Shown here piece after piece: positions 1-10,121 of a DNA stretch of 64,000 nucleotides. The DNA is from Verticillium longisporum. Lineage: Eukaryota > Ascomycota > Sordariomycetes > Glomerellales > Plectosphaerellaceae. Location: positions 2,108,001 to 2,172,000 of the forward strand of contig JAETXT010000012.1 of assembly GCA_019188255.1 (NCBI GenBank), given 5' to 3'. The first letter of the stretch is position 1; every line of letters begins with the position of its first letter. The notes below the pieces were generated by a model. That model was not told where the DNA came from. It saw nothing but the letters and a program-made list of their open reading frames with translations, and made no database searches. The position numbers and the translations under genes were made by a program.

Positions 1-483
1 CTTGTGCATGGGACGAGGGCCGAGGGGTCGGCCGAGGGGGCGGAACTGAGGGTTCGGGTATGGGTTCTCAGCCCGGAGCTCTTGGTAGAATCTCTCATAA
101 TTGGGAGGAACATCGTTGCCTGCCAGAGGCTCCTCGATCAGAAAGGTCCTGGTACTTTCCACGGGGGGTATCGCACGACGGAGGCTGCGCTGGATGGGGC
201 TGCCGTTCTGGTCGACAAAAGGACTCATGTAGCCGCGAGGGGTCTTGAAGGCACGGGGTAAGACAACTGGGTTGATGCCATCATCCCAGTGGATTGATGA
301 CTTTCCAGTCGGCGTGCGGGGCCTTTCCACAGCATGGGCTTCCCGGACCGGAACGGGGAGGGGTCGGCTGGCAGTGATGGGGTTGTCGGTTACGATGACC
401 TGCTCCAAGGAGTCATGAGCTCCCACGACACGCTTGCTCACGAACATGGGTCGAGATCCATCATTAGGGGCTTTAGGCTCCAT
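1..483 (-). CDS. Hypothetical proline-rich protein, 3' end cut by window edge
   Basis: Reading the minus strand from an ATG at 483-481 (context AACATCATGG, a good start context) gives an uninterrupted frame of 161 codons to the left edge, so the C-terminus is missing. The visible part is rich in Pro, Arg and Ser and looks largely disordered. Its more conserved-looking stretches are SSIHWDDGINPVVLPRAF, KTPRGYMSPFVDQNGSPIQR and NDVPPNYERFYQELR. I do not recognise a family. Just upstream on the same strand is a CT-rich leader as in fungal 5' UTRs. The continuous frame with sensible codon use, and the absence of an equally good plus-strand frame, make it likely to be real, but the function is unknown. 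Confidence 0.6.
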   Translation of the reverse strand, partial: MEPKAPNDGSRPMFVSKRVVGAHDSLEQVIVTDNPITASRPLPVPVREAHAVERPRTPTGKSSIHWDDGINPVVLPRAFKTPRGYMSPFVDQNGSPIQRSLRRAIPPVESTRTFLIEEPLAGNDVPPNYERFYQELRAENPYPNPQFRPLGRPLGPRPMHK

Positions 484-2134
484 GATGTTTTCGCCGGTTG
501 TCGTGGCTGTGTGGTAGGTAGTCAGGTCGAGAAAAGGACGAGGCTGATCAGCCAAGTAAGAGATGGGAGTTGAAACGGTGAACGTTAAAGCCAACGGCAG
601 ATTCTGGGCGCCTTCTCGGAGTAGAAGATCAGTAGCTCAAGAAGAGTTAAGGCCGAAAATAGTGCCTGCTGAATGACAACAACGACCACGGCGGCGACGA
701 CATCGACAACAACAGCGATGACGAGAACTAACGGGTACCCAGGTCATCAGGTGACTAAACGACCAGGTGGCGGCCGGACGACGACAACCGGATGTAGCGG
801 CCAGATGGAAGTGAACGGGCGGTACAATGGCATCAATATTGAAAGGTAATGGATCTGAGTAGCTCGAACCACAATGATCACAGCGGGACGCTTTAGTAGT
901 AACGACGAGGCAGAGTTATCGATAGCCACGGTTAGATCTGTTAACAGATGTCGTCTATACTAACTCAAAGTACAAATAGGGATTTCTAGACAGCGTAGGA
1001 TATGAAAGAATGGGGAGCAGTGACGGTACAGCATCAATGAGCTGCTCATAAGGAGAGCTCAGTACAAAGAGAGTCGTGGCAAATACATTTGAGTGTAGAC
1101 CCGCCTGAACGACTAGACATTTATTGCGCATGTAGTCGATGGGGAAATATTCCAGGTGACCGTTTGAGTGATCGTAAGATGCCCGACGCAGTTTCCGAAG
1201 CCAGCCACGTTGATGTTACATTTTCAGGGCAGATGCGCTTGGTACCGAATTATCAAATACCCAGTCAAATGTTACGCATGATCAGCAGAACGACAGAGTC
1301 TCCGAGGACAATATCGACGACAATCGGCAAGTGGCCGACTCCGGCGGGTGCCCAACGCATGGCAAGTGTCTCTCCCGTCGAGCATCTGGTGTCAGCGCAT
1401 GCAAGGAGAGGACATGTCATCAGGGCCGAGTGAACGTTCTAGACTCCAATGCTGAGGTTGGACTATGACAGTCCGAAGGTCAAACATGGTATTGGATGAG
1501 TCAAGAATTTCAACGAGAAGGGGAATTTGGCAAAGGGAGCTGGAAAGGGTTGCAAGAGATATCAAACTCATGGTGCATGTGTACTGGGAAATCACTGCAG
1601 TAGCAGGAGATAGCTATCCAGCGACTCGCAATGACAGGGCCATGGAGGTATAGGCAGGAGATGTTTGGAATTTTAGGACAGAACGAAGCAAGGATGCTGT
1701 CAAGAGGTTGATAGCTATGCTATCCTGACCTAACATGGGCCAGGCTCGCATGAAGTTGGCCGGGAATTGTCTTTGATCTGTGCCTCGTTAGCATACTTAG
1801 CGGATATCGAGCAAACAATTTAAGGACCTGATATCACGCTCTGGGGGGGAAGATCGCCCGGGCAAGTCAATCTAAAAGTTCCATTAGTTCGAGGATATAA
1901 CTAGATCCAATTTGTGCCGCGTTTGAACCACCGCTGTGAGATTGACAACCTGTCGTTGAAGCACCAGAGGGACGGGGCCAAGCCTGTGGCTGACACACTG
2001 TGATATGGCTGACTAGCGCATGTGGCGGTGCAGCCATCCAGAACACGCCAAAAAATTTGGAGCCTCGCGAACACCTCAAGGAGGAAGCCACCTGCAACCG
2101 ACCCAACACCACATTCGATAACACAACCGCCACA
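484..2134. other. Intergenic region, divergent promoters
   Basis: This stretch separates the divergent starts of the partial gene on the left (start 483, minus) and mS35 (start 2135, plus). Short open frames are present on both strands, but none shows introns, family motifs or coding-like composition. GC is lower than in the flanking genes, and there is an AAC/GAC-type trinucleotide-rich patch near 677-730. I see no gene here. Confidence 0.5.
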
Positions 2135-3408
2135 ATGGCCGCAGCAGGATACGCCGTACGGCTGTGTCTCCGAACATGCCGCCAGGCGCCCGCCGCGCGA
2201 CTGCTACCCACGGCTGGCCTGTCAATGGCGCCACGCCGCGGCCTCACAACGACAGCGACAACGTGGGCTCCCGGCGGCGGGCGCAACCGGGGCTCGGCCA
2301 ACCCGTACGAGCACCTCGAGGATGCCTTCAAGGACCTTTCGCCGGAGCAGCTCAAGGCGCTGGAGGCGGCGATCAGGGAGGACGAGGGCCCCGACTCGCC
2401 GGCGTCACTAAACGACTTTCTGTCGGCGGAGGAGCCCGAGCTTCGCAAGGAGCAGGCCTTTGACGCGCAGTACAGGGAGCTGATCAGGCAGAAGCCGGCG
2501 CAGCGCTCGTCGCTTTTCTACGACGAGCTCGACCCGGAAACGGTGACGGAGGATACGGGCGCCGAGTTTGACGAAGACGACATCACGTCCCTGGCACACG
2601 GCAAGCTGGACGAGATTAGGGAACATCGACACTACGCCCGCGTGGCAGCCTGGGAGATGCCCCTGCTATCGAGTAAGAAGGGAACGCGACACGAGGGAGG
2701 CATACGCGTGGCGTGCTAACGTGAGGGACAATAGAACTCGCCAAGCCGTTTGAGCCGCCGACGAAGGAGCAGGTGCTGCGATACCGATACACGACATACA
2801 TGGGCGAGAACCACCCGGCAGAGAAGAAGGTGGTCGTCCAGTTCTCGCCAGCCGACCTGGGCTTGACGCCGGTGCAGGCGAACAAGCTCAGGAAGCTGGC
2901 GGGGACGCGGTACGACCCGGGCAAGGACATCATCAAGATGAGCTGCGAGAGCTTCGACCACGCCGCGCAGAACAAGCGATACCTCTCGGACCAGGTGGAC
3001 ACGCTCGTAGCTGCGGCCAAGGTAGGCATTCGCTGGCAAGAGGCAAGAGGCAAGCGGCATGAGCAGAGGGTTAACGTCAGACTATAGGACCCCAAGGACA
3101 CATTCGAGGACATTCCTCTGGATACGCGACACTACAAGCCGGTGGTCAAGCCCAAGTTCCCCAAGGAGTGGCGGTTGACGCCGGACCGCAAGAAGGAGCT
3201 GGCGGCGTTGCGGGAGCAGGCCAAGCAGCTGGACGCCAGCAAGGAGGCCGAGGGACAACTAGTCGATGGACAGAAGATGATCGACGTGATGCTGGGCGGG
3301 CCTTCCATCGTTGCACAGCAGACGCTAAGCAAAGAAGCCATGGCCGAGATGTTGGTAGTCGCACAGAGGCAAGCGGCACCCAAGCCCAAAAAGCAGGGCA
3401 GAAACTAG
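2135..3408 (+). CDS. RSM24: Mitochondrial small ribosomal subunit protein mS35 (Rsm24 type)
   Basis: Three exons, 2135-2672, 2735-3021 and 3088-3408, give 381 residues. Both introns (62 and 66 nt) have GTAAGA/GTAGGC donors and TAG acceptors. The ATG at 2135 follows a CCGCCACA context; the open frame extends further upstream without another good start. Residues 1-45 are Arg/Ala/Thr-rich without acids, as expected of a mitochondrial presequence. An acidic linker follows, then the mS35 core containing YRYTTYMGENHPAEKKVVV and LSPADLGL-like segments (about residues 205-300). The family is a structural component of the mitoribosomal small subunit. The C-terminus is Lys-rich and ends KPKKQGRN. Confidence 0.9.
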
Positions 3409-3869
3409 GAATAGACTGGAGGGAGAGCGCTGGAGGATTGTATCATACACCACGGTGTCTATTTGTCGTGCGTGGGCGGTTGGAGGGAGCTCACTCATCT
3501 GGCCTTGGGCGCAGGGACTCTTTTGTACAACAGTCGTGTATATCTATGATCAATGTCATGGCATTCGTTCACGTCGCATGGTACCCGCCAAGGGCTGTCG
3601 AGGGTAAGGGGATACGACAAAAGCAATAGGCGGCTGAGCTGTTGTCACGTTCATGGTCGGCCAGAACAGTGTCGGCGCAAAAGGAGGTAGATGCCAACGG
3701 AGACGGAGTCGACAAGCGACGCCGGGGTCCTTGTCACGGGGTGTCCAGCCTTGATTGGGCAAGCGCACCTGCTCCTGCTCCTGCTGCGGGGCCGAGGTAT
3801 CGACCTGCACTGCAGGAGCTGTCGAGTGAGTGGGGTACGAGAGCCCCGACTGCCACCGCTGCGGGCTCC

Positions 3870-3932
3870 CTACCTGCCTACCTACCTAGGTACCTACCTT
3901 ACCTTACCTACCTAGGTACCTAGGTAGGTAGA
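3870..3932. repeat. TACCTAGG palindromic tandem array
   Basis: A run of TACC/CCTA/GGTA units that includes two copies of CCTAGGTACC. Because CCTAGG and GGTACC are each palindromic, the array reads almost the same on both strands. Similar arrays occur at 4201, 21173 and 54145 and a short one near 48590. Confidence 0.8.
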
Positions 3933-4200
3933 TGATGCTAGCTATCTGAGGCACCGACCTCCTGGAGAAAGCAACACCAGCGCGTAGGTGTCTGCCTACT
4001 GGCAGCCCGAGAGATCCGCGCCATTGCATCCAACAGACTCGTTCACATGTGCTTCATCGGTTTACCTTTCAGGCCTGGTACAGCGACAGCGCTGCTCATT
4101 TGCCAGGCCGTCCATGCCGTATCCCCTCCTTCATCGGGCAACGAGCTCGCTCCCCCCTGCTCGCTTCCCCGCAACCACCTTGGCAACTTTTTCCCGTTCG

Positions 4201-4228
4201 TGCCTAGGTACCTTACCTAGGTAGGGTG
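4201..4228. repeat. Short CCTAGGTA array in the aldehyde dehydrogenase promoter
   Basis: The sequence holds GCCTAGGTACC followed by TTACCTAGGTAGG, about 200 nt upstream of the start codon at 4435. It is the second array in the same intergenic region. Confidence 0.75.
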
Positions 4229-4434
4229 GTAGGGGAGCAGCCTGACACCCTCATCGGCTTTAAGCACGAGCTACCTGCTCCAGCTGTCTCATCTTGCCGT
4301 CCGTCGCCTCCGCCCTTCGATCTCACCATCACCCCCATTGTGCTTTCTTCAAGCGACACGCTGCGTGCATCACCCCCAGGTGCAATATACCCGTCTCTGC
4401 TTGACATAACGACATCTTCTCGCATTTGCCCATC

Positions 4435-6091
4435 ATGGCAGCCGCTGTCGATCAGAAGATTCCCGCTTTCGAGAACACCTCGTTCGACGACATCACTCGC
4501 GTGACTGACACCCTTCGCGCTACCTTCCGCTCCTACAAGACCAAGGACATACAATGGCGACTCGTCCAGCTGCGCAAGTTCTACTGGGCCTTCGAGGACT
4601 ACACCCCGGCCCTCATCAACGCTCTGAGGCAGGACCTGCGCAAGTCCAAGCACGAAGCTCTCTTGTCCGAGATCAACTGGATCAAAGACGACTGCCTCTA
4701 TCTCATCAAGAACCTCGAGCGCTTCACCAAGGATGAGCCCGTCAGCGACGTGCCCATGACGTTCATCATGATGAAGCCTCGCGTCCGCAAGGAGCCTCTC
4801 GGCATGGTCCTCGTCATTGGTGCCTACAACTTCCCGGCCCAGCTGTCCATCGTTCCCCTGCTGGGCGCCGTCGCTGCTGGCTGCACCGCCGTTCTCAAGC
4901 CATCCGAGGGAGCCCCTGCCACTGCCATGGTCCTCAAGAAGATTGTCGAGGCCTCCCTCGACCCTTCTGCCTACGCCGTCGTCAACGGCGCCGTGGACGA
5001 GACCACTGCTCTGCTCGAGGTCAAGTGGGACAAGATCATGTATACCGGTGGCTCCGCCGTCGGCAAGATCATTTCCAAGAAGGCCGCCGAGACCCTGACC
5101 CCGGTGTGTCTCGAGCTCGGAGGTCTCAACCCCGCCTTTGTCACCCGCAACGCCGACATCAAGCTCGCCGCCCGTCGCCTCGGCTGGGGCAAGACGCTCA
5201 ACGCCGGCCAGGTCTGCCTGTCCCAGAACTACATTCTCGCCGACCGTGCCGTTGTTCCGGAACTCATCGCCGCCTTCAAGTCGACCTTCAAGTCCTTCTT
5301 CCCCAGTGGTGCCAAGAACAGCCCTGACCTGTCTCGCATCGTCAACGCCCGTCACTTTGCTCGCATGAAGAAGATGCTCGACAGCACCGAGGGCGAGATT
5401 GTCATTGGTGGCGGCATGGACGAGGCGCAACTATTTATTGAACCCACCATCGTGCTCGCCAACTCGCCTCACGATTCGGTCGTCCGCGAGGAGTCGTTCG
5501 GCCCCATCTTCGCCATCCTGCCCTACGACAGCCTCGACGCCGCGATTGAGCTGGTCAACGACCTGTGCCACACTCCGCTCGCCCTCTTTGCCTTTGGCAA
5601 CGAGGAGGAGACCAAGAAGAGTAAGTCCTCCTCGAGCGGCGCCCCTGCCAGTGTGAGTGACCCAGACTAACCCAGCTGCAGTTCTTGACAGGACCACGTC
5701 CGGCGGCGCTACCATTAACGACGTCTTCTCGCATGCCTCCATTCTGACGGTCCCCTTTGGAGGAGTCGGCCAGTCGGGACACGGCGGCTACCGTGGCCGC
5801 GCGTCCTTTGATCTCTTCACGCACCGTCGCAGCGTCGCCCAAGTGCCTTTGTGGCTCGACAAGTTCCTCCGCGTCCGCTACATGCCCTACTCGCCCAAGG
5901 AACTCGCGCGGCTGCAGTCGATGAGCGCCGGCAAGCCCGACTTTGACCGCAGCGGCAACCAGATCCGCGGACTCGGCTACTGGTTCAGTTTCCTCACAGG
6001 GTTCGGCGCCAAGACGGTGAAAGGTGCGTTACTACGGTGGATCGTGGCGCTGGTGGCGGCCGTGTTGGCTAAGAAACGGGGGTTGATCTAG
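4435..6091 (+). CDS. Fatty-aldehyde-type aldehyde dehydrogenase (HFD1/YLO-1-like)
   Basis: Two exons, 4435-5620 and 5682-6091, give 531 residues. The intron joins EETKK to ILDRTTSGG. ATG at 4435 is the first in frame (ATCATGG). The ALDH fold is complete: the NAD-binding GAYNFPAQLSIVPLLGAVAAG region, YTGGSAVGK, the general base Glu227 in CLELGG, and the catalytic Cys261 in NAGQVCLS. VPFGGVGQSGHGGYRG follows near the C-terminus. The last 20 or so residues (ALLRWIVALVAAVLA plus a basic tail) look like a C-terminal membrane anchor, typical of class-3 fatty aldehyde dehydrogenases. Known relatives oxidise long-chain aldehydes (yeast Hfd1) or beta-apo-4'-carotenal (Neurospora YLO-1). No carotenoid genes are adjacent, so the substrate is left open. 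Confidence 0.92.
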
Positions 6092-6492
6092 GTGTCTTTG
6101 GGCTTTGAGCGAATCTTGTCTGAGCAGGGCTGTCTGCATCGGGCTCGCGTGGCAAGAACGGACTGCACAGGCGGACTCGTCTTGAGAGAGTGATACTAGT
6201 CCGTAATCTCGATTTGGATGGACGGGACGGTATGGGGACTGCGGGCCGTAGCCTGGACTGGATCTCGAGGTATGAATATGGTGGAAAGCAAAATGTATAC
6301 GTTACGTGTGGCAATCTCGGCTTTTTCTTTTGTTGTGTTGATTGTATTGGTCTTGCTGTCGAACAGACGGGAGACCTCAGACTGTATGAAGCTATTCCCT
6401 GAGCCATGCAACATAATCTCCCGGTGCCCCATCATCAATCAATCGATGCTGTCAACCCATGTATCGCCCTTTCCCTAATGAATTGACGTCCC

Positions 6493-7035
6493 TTAGTTTT
6501 CGGCAACCTTCCCTTTTTCCTCCCCTGCATGCTCATGCCCCCGTGTCTCGCCATGGTTCCCATCTCCGCGTTTCAGCTCGTCTCGCGCACCCTCCGGCTC
6601 TGGTTCCTCGAGGATGCTCGGAATGGCCGACCCGGCCACGTTCATCTCCAGCCCATCCGCGCTCTCCGCCGCCGGCACAGCCCGCCCATCACCGCCGGCG
6701 TCAAAGTAGCCCGGCCTGACGTCGCTCGTCTTCCTGCCGCGTCTCCGCAGCGACGACATGGCGGCGTCAAAGGCGCTCGCGCGGCGGGCGGCGTCGGAGC
6801 GGGCGAGCTTCCTGCCGCTGCTCGTCTGCTTGGGGTCCGGGGGGTAGAGGGTCGTCTGCAGGGGGTGTGACGGCCCGTCGTTGGCGGGCGGTTGCGGGGC
6901 GCCGTCTGCGTTGGAGGCAGGGTTGGGTTTCGGCTTGGTGAAGCGTGAGAGGATGCTGGCGAGACGGGCCTGGAGGCGGACGCCGCGGGAGCGGGGGGGT
7001 TCTGGCAGGGGTTTTTCGGGGGTTGGATGGGGCAT
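6493..7035 (-). CDS. Hypothetical protein, basic and disordered
   Basis: A single minus-strand frame of 180 residues starts MPHPTPEKPLPEPPRSRGVR and ends GKVAEN. It has a basic stretch (about residues 18-40, ARLASILSRFTKPK) that could form an amphipathic helix, a Ser/Arg-rich middle, and an acidic C-terminal third containing IPSILEEPEPE. No known domain is recognised. It lies between the aldehyde dehydrogenase (convergent) and Mic12 (same strand). The residue pattern is more protein-like than the overlapping frames, but there is no intron or motif to confirm it. Confidence 0.5.
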   Translation of the reverse strand: MPHPTPEKPLPEPPRSRGVRLQARLASILSRFTKPKPNPASNADGAPQPPANDGPSHPLQTTLYPPDPKQTSSGRKLARSDAARRASAFDAAMSSLRRRGRKTSDVRPGYFDAGGDGRAVPAAESADGLEMNVAGSAIPSILEEPEPEGARDELKRGDGNHGETRGHEHAGEEKGKVAEN

Positions 7036-7604
7036 TGCGATGTTGATAGTGATGGCGTGTATAGTGTTTTTTCTTTTTTGTATTCCTTTTCGAATGCGGG
7101 AAGAATGGGTTGACTGTCGTTGGCATGGACTGGTATGGCTGTGTTGAGGATGGTCAAGAATGCTTCGGACGAGGCGATGTGGGTGGTACGTCTATGTGAG
7201 GATTGCCTCGGCGGGTGTCACCTGGCAGACGGCAGGACTCGGGCAGCACGAGAGCGACGGAAGGCGCATCACAGTCTGGGTATCAAGCGTCACTGCCGTG
7301 GTCCAGGGGATCCTTCTCGGTGGGGGTTTCTTGGTCGGGGGCTGATGGACGATGAAGCTCTTCACCAACAGTGATCCGACTGGCGATGGCAGGAAAAGAC
7401 ATAGCAAATCACAATGTCCTGCTCTCGTGAAACAAATAGAATAAATTGGCTGGCTATGCGAAGTCGTGACTTCCATCAGCGAGCCTCTATCGTGATCAGG
7501 TGGTACAGTTCGTTTCCTCTACACCCTCGACTCTTAGGCTGTTCTACACCCTCGGCTCTTAGGCTGTTCAATTGCGCGCGGGCTTCATGTCCTTTCCGCT
7601 CTGC

Positions 7605-8552
7605 TCAGAGACCCCGCAGGTGCGAGTAGTCCTTGGCGTCCGTTGGCAGATAGCGCTCGGCGAGAACGTCGGCCACTCTCTTCGTCACAGGCGCCTTCTT
7701 CTCGTACCTCTCCCGCAGCGCCCTCTCGACAGGCGTCGACGTGCCCGTCTCGACGAGGTTCACAGCATCCGTCTTGATAGCCTGGGCGGCATCCTCGGCC
7801 TTGTCGTCCACGATGCCCACAACCTCCTTCACCTTGTCGACCAGTCGGCCAGCCTCCCTCTTGCCAGCCTCAAAGACATCCTCAGCCTTGTCCTTGGACT
7901 CGACAGCCTTGCGGTCCGCGAGAGCCTTGAGCCCGGCAGCCCTCCTCTCGGCAGCGATGCGTGCCTGCTCAGCAGCGACCCTGGCCTCCTCGGCCCTCAC
8001 CTCGCCGGCGGCGGCCGTCTTCTCGCGCGCACGCTCCCAGGCTCCCTTGGCCTCGCGCGCAATCTCCTTGCCCTCTCTCGCGAGCTCGCGGCCGCCGGCG
8101 GCAGCCCGACGCTTGGCCTCGTCAATCTGGGGCTCTGGGTCGCCAAAGGCCGAGCGCCAGGCGCGCGAGGCGGCGTCCTCGAGGCTCACGCGGACGTCGT
8201 CCCAGTCGGTGCGCTGCAGGTACTGGACGGCGCCCTCGACCTCTGCGTTCCAGCGGTCCTTGGCCGTGTCGACGAGGTTGGCACGCTTGGCGGCCTCGAT
8301 CTCATGGCGGGTCGGCGGCGGGGCGGGGACGACGGGCTCGAGGAACGAGTCGAGGACGCGGGCCTGGGAACGCAGGAGCTGCGACTGGTGCTCGCGCGTG
8401 CGCTGATGCGTCTGTACGGCGAGGTAGGCGAGGCCCAGCGTCAGCGTGACGCCGCCCGTCTGTTTTTTTTTCTCAGTGGTTAGCACCAATGGTGGAAGAT
8501 GGACGTGCGTTGCGGGATTGGGTCAACGTACGAGGCCAGTGGTGACGCCCAT
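7605..8552 (-). CDS. AIM5: MICOS complex subunit Mic12 (Aim5)
   Basis: The gene starts with a 21-nt first exon (8552-8532, MGVTTGL), then a 72-nt intron with a GTACGT donor and a CAG after a poly-A tract, then exon 8459-7605; total 291 residues. The joined N-terminus GLTGGVTLTLGLAYLAV is a single membrane segment, followed by HQRTREHQSQLLRSQ, the diagnostic beginning of fungal Mic12. The rest is a long Ala/Glu/Lys/Arg coiled-coil-like region (about residues 100-240). Mic12 is a small inner-membrane subunit of MICOS, which shapes cristae junctions. An in-frame ATG inside the intron (8489) is not the start, since using it would lose the conserved first residues. Divergent from bL17m. Confidence 0.88.
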
Positions 8553-9056
8553 GGTCGGTATTCGCTGTGTTGGTGTGTGTCGACAAGCTTTTGGTTCGAG
8601 GCGAGTGCCTGGGTGGTGGGGTCGAAGAAGGTCAATTGGCGATGATTTTCCCTTCTGTGGCGCTCAAGCTGACATGTCGAGCGTCGCTGCGCTTGACGAT
8701 GGTCAGGATGCTTTTCTGTCGTGGTGTCGAAAGAGGTGGGTGAGGGAATGACGTGGGATGGGAATTGCAAGTAGTTTCCTGGCAGACGCACTCGATCAGT
8801 TGCGAGGTCCTTGACAGGAGCCCAGAGCGACTTAATCCGAGTGGATCGACCGGGGACGACCCGGTGCGCCAAGACCAAAAAATTCACGGTCCCGACGGCT
8901 GCGACCTCAGCACACCACCACCCACTGACCAGCCGACTCGTCGATTGCTCGTCCTTTCCATCCATCGCCATCGTCCCGTCGACGCCAATTCGACGACATC
9001 CTCCTTTGTTTTGTTTGCACATCATCCACCGAACCACCGACACCGAGCTCTCCACA
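8553..9056. promoter_or_regulatory. Divergent promoter between Mic12 and bL17m
   Basis: About 500 nt separate two divergent start codons, both of genes for mitochondrial proteins. The region is CT/CA-rich toward 9057, as expected of a fungal 5' UTR. I see no third gene. Confidence 0.5.
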
Positions 9057-9808
9057 ATGGCTGGCGGTGCCGTCAAGTACAGGCATCTCAGCCGTCACTC
9101 GGCCGCCCGACAGGCCCTCCTCCGCGGCCTCGTCACGTCCCTCGTCAAGCACGAACACATCCAGACCACCTGGCCCAAGGCCAAGGAAGCACAGCGCCTC
9201 GCCGAGAAGCTCATCACCCTCGCCAAGCGCGACAACGAGGCCACGCGCCGCAAGGCCCAGGGCATCCTCTACGTACGCCTCCTTTCCCCTTGCTTGCCGG
9301 AGTCCAGTCTTCTTGCCTTGGCGAGAACGCAGCCTTGGACCGTACTCCAAGAACGCAGTCTTGGACCGTACTCCAAGAACGCAGCCTTGACCGTTACTCA
9401 CACACGACGCAGACCCCCCACGAGATCCTGCCCAAGCTCTTCGGCGAGCTCAAGACACGCTACGCCGAGCGCCCCGGCGGCTACACCCGCGTCCTGCGCA
9501 CCGAGCCCCGCAACGCCTACGACCAGGCGCCCTCGGCCATCCTCGAGCTCGTCGACGGGCCCCGCGACCTGCGCTTCACCATGACCGCCAAGGCCGTCGC
9601 CCGCGGCCAGCACGAGGGCTGGGCCATGAACGACGTGACCCAGAAGAACGTCGACAAGGTGACGCGGTATCGCGAGGGCGGCAAGAAGGCCCTCGACAAG
9701 CTCGTGAGCCAGTTCAAGTGGGTCATGGGCCAGCAGCAGAGGGAGACGGAGAAGAAGATCAGGACAGACGGCGAGAAGGAGACGACGTCACTGGACGCGA
9801 AGCAATAG
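9057..9808 (+). CDS. MRPL8: Mitochondrial large ribosomal subunit protein bL17m
   Basis: Exons 9057-9272 and 9413-9808 give 203 residues. The N-terminus [20 protein letters not shown] and the following [24 protein letters not shown] are the bL17 core (bacterial L17: RxxxHRxAmlrnla, hexxxTTxakAKE). After the intron come [12 protein letters not shown] and [14 protein letters not shown], also typical. The C-terminal extension past residue 130 is charged and specific to the fungal mitochondrial form. It is a structural protein of the mitoribosomal large subunit. The 140-nt intron carries a tandem repeat (see 9323-9399). Convergent with Utp25. Confidence 0.92.
9323..9399. repeat. 26-nt tandem repeat inside the bL17m intron
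   Basis: Two nearly perfect 26-nt units (9335-9360 and 9361-9386) are flanked by partial copies at 9323-9334 and 9387-9399. Each unit contains AAGAACGCAG, a 3' splice-site-like sequence, just ahead of the real acceptor ACGACGCAG at 9412. Confidence 0.85.
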
Positions 9809-10121
9809 GCCAGGGACTAGGCCAAACAATAGGCCACATCGTGGTTGAGCACGGGAGCGTGAAACGGTGTCAAGACGCTGGGAAGACATAGGGGCGGGAA
9901 AGACCCGGATTGAACTGGGTCGAAACTGGGCCGCCCGATCAAACGCGGCGCTGTACCATTATACACAATTGGGTTTTTCTTTAAGCGACTGTGCAAGGAC
10001 GGGCATGGTCTGTAGGGTATTATATCTATCCATTCTGTACAATTCCACAATGTACCACGACAGACAACAAAGAATTCGTCCACCACTTTTTCTTGCTCCT
10101 CTTCTCCCCCGCCGACTCTTC

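Larger units (their letters stand above)
3409..4434. other. Intergenic region with CCTAGGTA repeats
   Basis: This is the 3' flank of mS35 and the promoter/5' UTR of the aldehyde dehydrogenase gene. It holds two arrays of the TACCTAGG motif (annotated separately) and CT-rich DNA immediately before the start at 4435. No convincing coding frame is present. Confidence 0.6.

Noticed and set aside
4213..5430. 405-codon open frame antisense to the aldehyde dehydrogenase
   Set aside because: Mirror of a GC-rich third-position coding strand; composition is Gly/Val/Glu/Leu shadow and the sense frame has full ALDH motifs.
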